Notes under the pieces: model-generated
Database searches by the model: none
What the model saw: the letters and a program-made list of their open reading frames with translations, nothing else
What the model was told of the DNA's origin: nothing
From: Myxococcales bacterium
GTDB lineage: Bacteria; Myxococcota_A; Polyangia; Nannocystales; Nannocystaceae
Direction: 5' to 3'
Assembly (NCBI GenBank): GCA_020633315.1
Contig: JACKDV010000003.1
Span: 1-64,000 of the forward strand
DNA: 64,000 nt
Translations under genes and position numbers: made by a program
Shown here: positions 59,841 through 64,000 of the stretch, piece by piece
How positions within the stretch are numbered: position 1 is the first letter of the stretch
Layout of the letters: every line of letters starts with the position of its first letter

Positions 59841-60612
59841 GGCCCGCCTGCTCGCCGTGCTCGCGCCGCTGGTGGACGGGGCGCGGGCCGAGGGCCTGGA
59901 GTCGTTCTGGCTGCTGCGCAAGGACCCCGGGCTGCGGCTTCGCTTCGGCGGCCGGGCGCTGCCCTCGGAGCTGCGCGCCCGCCTCGACGCCGCGCTGGCC
60001 GAGCTTCGTCGCGAGGGGGTGGTGAGCACCGCGTTCCCCAGTGTGTACGAGCCCGAGACCGCGCGCTTCGGCGGTGAGGCGGTGATGGAGGCGGTGCACC
60101 GCCACCTCGATCGTGACACCGCGGCCTTCATGGCATGGGCCCGGGCCCACGCCGACGCGCCCCTTCCCTTCACGCTCTCGGTGCTCACCCTCGCGGTGAT
60201 GGTCGATCGGGTGGCCCGCTGCATCCCCGAGCGCGCCGAGATCTGGGACGTGTGGGAGCGCCTGCGTCGGACCTACGCCGCCCCCGACGAGCCAGCGGTG
60301 CCGCCCGTGTCGATCCCGGCGATCGGCCTGCGGCGGCTGGCGGAGGTCGGGGGGCCGCGGGCCCGCGCGGTGCTCGAGCGCTACGCGGCGGTCGACGAGG
60401 CGCTGGCGAGCGAGCTCGAGGCGCTGTGGCGCGCGGGCGAGCTGGGGGTGGGCCGGCGAGGGCTGCTGTGCACCCTCGCCGCGTTCCACTGGAACCTCCA
60501 CCGGATCGATCGTCCCACCATGGCGCGGCTGAGCCAGGCGATGGCGAGCCACTACGACCCCCATCGCGAGCGCCCCGAGCCCGCCGTGGCCCGCGGAGGG
60601 CGGGCCTCGTGA
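59779..60612 (+). CDS. LanB C-terminal (SpaB_C / thiopeptide-type) elimination domain protein
   Basis: 277 residues. The start MRWIQLDAG followed by SLLPSEARLLAVLAPLVD and FWLLRKDPGLRLRFGG is the canonical entry of SpaB_C proteins (W....l......LL...l.Pl...; the RYxxPxLHLRLR motif appears here as RKDPGLRLRF). Later YEPETARFGG is the family's YEpE..RyGG motif. This domain eliminates glutamate to form dehydroalanine or dehydrobutyrine. Its ATG lies inside the end of the glutamylation gene. The stop overlaps the exporter start. Confidence 0.87.
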   Translation: MRWIQLDAGLVPKQGSLLPSEARLLAVLAPLVDGARAEGLESFWLLRKDPGLRLRFGGRALPSELRARLDAALAELRREGVVSTAFPSVYEPETARFGGEAVMEAVHRHLDRDTAAFMAWARAHADAPLPFTLSVLTLAVMVDRVARCIPERAEIWDVWERLRRTYAAPDEPAVPPVSIPAIGLRRLAEVGGPRARAVLERYAAVDEALASELEALWRAGELGVGRRGLLCTLAAFHWNLHRIDRPTMARLSQAMASHYDPHRERPEPAVARGGRAS

Positions 60613-62804
60613 ACGCCTCGATCCCCTGGCCGCGGCGACGCGCCCGGCTGCGCTTCGTGCCCCAGATGACCGCGAGCGAGTGCTCGGTGGCCTGCCTGGC
60701 CATGGTGCTCGCCTTCCACGGCATGCCCGTGGATCGACGGACCCTGCGGCGCACCCTGGGCACGGGACGCGACGGCGCCTCTGCCCACGCGCTCTACCAG
60801 GCCGCGCGCGCGCTCGGCCTGCGGGGACGGGCGCTGCGGCTCGGGGCGGCGGCCCTCGACTCGCTCGAGCCGGGGACGATCCTCCACTGGGAGGCGCGGC
60901 ACTTCGTGGTGCTCGAGCGGGTGACGCGGGGGCACGCGTGGATCCTCGACCCCGCAGTGGGCCGGCGTCGCCTCACCCGAGTCGAGCTCGCCGCCTCGTT
61001 CTCCGGCATCGCCCTCGAGCTGCGCCCCGACGACGCGAGCGCCCGCCGGCCCGCGACCCCCGGCGCCATCGCGTCCCCCACCCGCCGCCGGATCGTCCAG
61101 GCCACGCTGCGCCCGGGGCTGCTGGTGCCGCTGCTGGCCGTGGCCTTGGCCGCCGTGGCGGTGGGCCTGAGCGTGGCCAGGCTCTCGTCGGCCCTGGTGA
61201 CCCGTGCCCTGAGCCCGGCGCCTCGCTTCCACGACTTGGGGCTGGCCCTCGCGGCCGTGGTGATCGCGACCATGGGCGTACAGCGGCTGCGCGCCTCGGT
61301 CCTGCGCCGGCTGGGGCTCGCCATCGAGGCCGCGGTCTCCGATGCGCTGCGCCAGCGCCTGCTCGAGGTCCCCGCGGCGTTCCATCGGCTGCGAGCCACC
61401 GAGGACCTGCTCGACCGCCTCGATCGGGTGAGGCGGCTACGCACCCAGATCACCCGCCTGGTGGGCATCACCGTGATCGACGGGCCATCGTTCGCGATCT
61501 ACCTGCTGGTGGTCGCCGCGTGGTCGCTGCCCATGGCCGTGACCGCGGTGGTGCTGGCCTCGCTGCATCGTGCGATCACCATGCCCCTGCGAGGAGCCCA
61601 GCTGCGCGCGGCGAGCCACGAGGGCCGCGAGCAGTCGCGCCTCGAGGGCTTCCAGGCCCGGCTGCTGCGTGGACTGGGGGCGATCAAGGGCGCGGGGCAG
61701 GAGGCCGGGCTCGCCGCGCGCTGGACGGCCCTGCGCGCCGAGGTCGATGCCTCCGCGCACGCTCACGCCCGCCTCGAGCTCGCAGCCACCTCGGTGCTGG
61801 AGGGCTTCGGCCTGCTGGTGCCGGTGGCCCTGCTCGCGGCGGGAGCCTACGAGGTCTCCCGCGGGACGCTGTCGGTCGCGGCCATGCTCGGCCTGCACTG
61901 GCTGGCGGTGGCCCTGCTGCGCCCGCTGTCGTCGCTGATGGACCTCCGGGGGCTGCGCGAGTCGATCCGCGGATCGGTGGAGCGAATCGACGACGTGCTC
62001 GGCGAGCCCGCCGCGCCACGACCCACCCCGGGGCCACGCCCGGCGCTGCCCGGCCCCATCGAGCTGCGCTCGCTCACCGTGGCCTCCTCCACCCCCGAGC
62101 GGCCCGCCTTGGCGGGGGCCGACGCTCGGCTCGAGCCCGCCCAGCACATCGCGATCGTGGGCGGCTCGGGGGCGGGCAAGTCCACCCTCGCCGCCGCGCT
62201 GGTGGGGCTGGTCCGCCCCGATCGCGGGCAGCTCTGCATCGACGGCCAAGACCTCGCCGCGCGCGGCATCGGGCCCGGCCCCGAGCACGGCCTGGCCCTG
62301 GTGTCGCCCGCCGTGCCGCTGTTCAACGGGACGATCCGAGACAACCTGGCGCTGGGGACCGTGGCGGCCAGCCCCGACGCGCTCGAGGAGGCGGCCCGGC
62401 TCGCGGGGCTGCACGCGATCGTCGAGGCGCTGCCCCGCGGCTACGACACCGCGGTGTTCGACGACGGCCGCGGCCTCGACGACGGGCTCAAGCGCCGGAT
62501 CGGCATCGCCCGGGCCCTGCTCGCCCGCCCCGGGCTCCTGGTGCTCGACGACGTGGCTGCCTCCCTGGGCGCGGCCGCCGAGCGCGAGCTCGTGCAGGCC
62601 CTGCTCGCGGGGCCGGTCGGCACGGTGGTCACGGTCACCCCGCACCGCAGCACCATCGAGCGCGCCGACCTCGTGATCGTCCTCGATGCCGGTCGAGTGA
62701 TCGATTCGGGTCCCCCGGCGGTCGTACGCGATCGCTGCGCCGGCTACCGCCGGCTGCTCGAGCTGCCCGCCGCGGCCGGCTCGCGCGAGGAGCCCACGCC
62801 ATGA
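60609..62804 (+). CDS. C39 peptidase-containing ABC exporter (bacteriocin type)
   Basis: 731 residues from a GTG (GTGA overlap). An N-terminal C39 peptidase (QMTASECSVACLAM with Cys25; HFVVL; DPAVG) should cut double-Gly leaders, matching Gly24-Gly25 of both precursors. The transmembrane domain (about 160-450) and NBD follow. Walker A is intact (GGSGAGKST, about 518-526), but the ABC signature is changed to GLDDGLKRR instead of LSGGQ, and Walker B ends VLDD, with Asp replacing the catalytic Glu; the switch His is in TPHRS. ATP hydrolysis may be slow. Likely exports and matures the product. Confidence 0.9.
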   Translation: MNASIPWPRRRARLRFVPQMTASECSVACLAMVLAFHGMPVDRRTLRRTLGTGRDGASAHALYQAARALGLRGRALRLGAAALDSLEPGTILHWEARHFVVLERVTRGHAWILDPAVGRRRLTRVELAASFSGIALELRPDDASARRPATPGAIASPTRRRIVQATLRPGLLVPLLAVALAAVAVGLSVARLSSALVTRALSPAPRFHDLGLALAAVVIATMGVQRLRASVLRRLGLAIEAAVSDALRQRLLEVPAAFHRLRATEDLLDRLDRVRRLRTQITRLVGITVIDGPSFAIYLLVVAAWSLPMAVTAVVLASLHRAITMPLRGAQLRAASHEGREQSRLEGFQARLLRGLGAIKGAGQEAGLAARWTALRAEVDASAHAHARLELAATSVLEGFGLLVPVALLAAGAYEVSRGTLSVAAMLGLHWLAVALLRPLSSLMDLRGLRESIRGSVERIDDVLGEPAAPRPTPGPRPALPGPIELRSLTVASSTPERPALAGADARLEPAQHIAIVGGSGAGKSTLAAALVGLVRPDRGQLCIDGQDLAARGIGPGPEHGLALVSPAVPLFNGTIRDNLALGTVAASPDALEEAARLAGLHAIVEALPRGYDTAVFDDGRGLDDGLKRRIGIARALLARPGLLVLDDVAASLGAAAERELVQALLAGPVGTVVTVTPHRSTIERADLVIVLDAGRVIDSGPPAVVRDRCAGYRRLLELPAAAGSREEPTP

Positions 62805-64000
62805 TCCTCGAGCTGCTCGACTCCGCCCTCACGGCCCTGCACGCCTGGCTCGCCACGCCGCAGCCCACCCTCGGCCTGGCCCTGAGCCGCATCGCGCTGG
62901 GCACGGTGCTCGCGGTGGACGGCTGGCTGCTGCTCCGCCGCTACGACGCCTGGTACGGCCCGCGGGCGCTGAGCCTCTCGGCCCTCGACGCCCCCGCGCC
63001 CCGCGGATCCTCGCGCCTGTGGCTGCGCCTGACGGTGGCCTGCGGGCTCATGCTGGCGGCCGGGCTGGCCACCCGCCCCGCCGGCGCGGTGCTGCTGCTC
63101 GCCCGCATCGTGATGCCCCTGCGCAACCGGGCCATCGCCTACGGCGGCGACGGCTTCGCGCGCACCGTGCTGCTGCTGCTGCTGGCCTCGCCCTGCGATG
63201 CCTCGCTGGCCGTCGATCGCTGGCTGGCCGACGGCTCGCTGGGGCTCGATGCCCAGGCCTCGCCCTGGGGCGGCCGCCTGCTGCAGCTCGAGGTGGCCGC
63301 GCTCTACCTCATCAGCTTCGTGGTCAAGCTCCCCTCGGCCGCGTGGCGCCAGGGCACGGTGATGATCGACCTGCTGCGCAACCCCAACTTCGCCTGCCGC
63401 CCGCGCCCCGAGCTGCTCACGCGCCCCCTCGTGGGGCGGCTGATGACCTGGGGAGCCCTCGCCATCGAGCTGGGGCTGGGGCCCGTCCTGCTCGTGCCCT
63501 CCACCGCCGCCGTGGCCGTGCCGCTCGCGATCGCCTTCCACCTCTCGATCGCGCTGCTCATCGACGTCCACCTGTTCAGCGCGGTGATGGCCGCGGCCTT
63601 GCTCGCATGCCTGCCCGCCGGGTTCCTGCGCGAGCTGAGCGGGGCGGGGCCCGCCCCCGCCCTGCCGCCCCTGGACGCGCTCGCGATCCTGGGCGTGCTG
63701 CTGGCGCTCGGCTACGTGGTGAACGCCCTGCTCGGGGAGCTCTGCGCCGGGAGCCAGCCCGAGCCGGGCTCGCTGCGGGCCCGGCTGCGTCGGCTGGGCT
63801 GGATCCGAGGCTGGCGGCTGTTCACCACCAGCGCGCCCACCAACATCGAGGTGGAGCTCACCGTGGTCGACGAGCACGGTCAGACCACCCGTTGGGCTTG
63901 GCTCGACCCCGACGACCTGCTCCCCCGCGGCCCTCGTCCGCGTCCCCTGCGACCCGACCATCGATTCCAGCGCTTCAAGTTCTCGCTGCTGCACATCCCC
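62801..64000 (+). CDS. HTTM-domain membrane protein (gamma-carboxylase-related), truncated by window end
   Basis: 400 visible residues; the ATG overlaps the exporter stop (ATGA) and the frame is still open at 64000. About eight hydrophobic helices. HTTM motifs: RNRAIAYGGDGFARTVLLLLL, and LQLEVAALYLISFVVKLPSA followed by a W..G element; a soluble C-terminal part has begun (EVELTVVDEHGQTTRW). HTTM proteins are relatives of vitamin-K-dependent gamma-glutamyl carboxylase. The precursor cores are Glu-rich, so carboxylation is conceivable, but the reaction of bacterial HTTM proteins is mostly unknown. Part of the RiPP operon by coupling. Confidence 0.78.
   Translation, partial: MILELLDSALTALHAWLATPQPTLGLALSRIALGTVLAVDGWLLLRRYDAWYGPRALSLSALDAPAPRGSSRLWLRLTVACGLMLAAGLATRPAGAVLLLARIVMPLRNRAIAYGGDGFARTVLLLLLASPCDASLAVDRWLADGSLGLDAQASPWGGRLLQLEVAALYLISFVVKLPSAAWRQGTVMIDLLRNPNFACRPRPELLTRPLVGRLMTWGALAIELGLGPVLLVPSTAAVAVPLAIAFHLSIALLIDVHLFSAVMAAALLACLPAGFLRELSGAGPAPALPPLDALAILGVLLALGYVVNALLGELCAGSQPEPGSLRARLRRLGWIRGWRLFTTSAPTNIEVELTVVDEHGQTTRWAWLDPDDLLPRGPRPRPLRPDHRFQRFKFSLLHIP

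Noticed and set aside
60609..62804. Ordinary lipid or multidrug ABC exporter
   Set aside because: The N-terminal C39 peptidase and the neighbouring GG-leader precursors fit a bacteriocin-type exporter better.

Overview
The window is very GC-rich DNA from what looks like a myxobacterium (phylum Myxococcota; a Nannocystis/Enhygromyxa-type lineage is my guess). This rests on four Hanks-type kinases or kinase-like proteins, an FHA-GAF sigma-54 activator, many lipoproteins with Cys-rich or Asp-rich tracts, an IF3 with a long C-terminal extension, and dense operons whose genes overlap by GTGA or ATGA. No phage, insertion sequence, CRISPR array or replication origin was seen.

Layout. 0-4.2 kb (minus): translation block infC-rpmI-rplT-pheS-pheT' and a tRNA-Val. 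4.2-24.1 kb: an acyl-CoA ligase, a transmembrane Ser/Thr kinase, an FHA sigma-54 activator leading a chain of three lipoproteins, a giant DEAD-box helicase with a polyampholytic insert, a zinc carboxypeptidase, a fibro-slime lipoprotein and a second kinase. 24.3-28.0 kb: histidine ammonia-lyase, inverted 21-bp repeat arrays, a sterol-desaturase-family protein and two gene remnants; one of these looks like a collapsed ATPase/DUF3226 pair.

28.1-36.8 kb (minus): a four-gene, translationally coupled operon. It encodes a Ser/Thr kinase, a pseudokinase fused to a multiheme cytochrome c, a protein with two cyclic-nucleotide-binding-like domains plus Fe-S clusters and a membrane domain, and a tetraheme cytochrome fused to ferredoxin and a flavoprotein reductase. 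I infer a signal-controlled electron-transfer chain across the inner membrane. 36.9-41.3 kb: a P450 with an N-terminal TerB-like domain, a HAD hydrolase and gamma-glutamyltransferase. 41.4-41.7 kb: tRNA-Gln and tRNA-Glu. 42-52 kb: N-formylglutamate amidohydrolase-like, collagen-like and TPR envelope proteins, a radical SAM protein, a DUF535-like protein, a GT-C-like membrane protein, an L,D-transpeptidase and a lipoprotein.

53.8-64.0 kb (plus): a RiPP (ribosomally made, modified peptide) gene cluster that runs off the right edge. Two 51-residue precursors with double-Gly leaders share a core ending Asp-Thr-(Val/Ile)-Met-Cys-Ser-Gly-Trp. They are followed by a polyprenyl-synthase/ComQ-like enzyme, an MBL-fold hydrolase, two small paralogues, a split lantibiotic dehydratase, a C39-peptidase ABC exporter and an HTTM (gamma-carboxylase-related) membrane protein. 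No LanC cyclase is visible. A divergent HTTM-like gene pair sits just upstream. A dehydratase together with an isoprenoid-type enzyme next to precursors carrying an invariant Trp is the most likely undescribed system here; the four-gene redox operon is the second.
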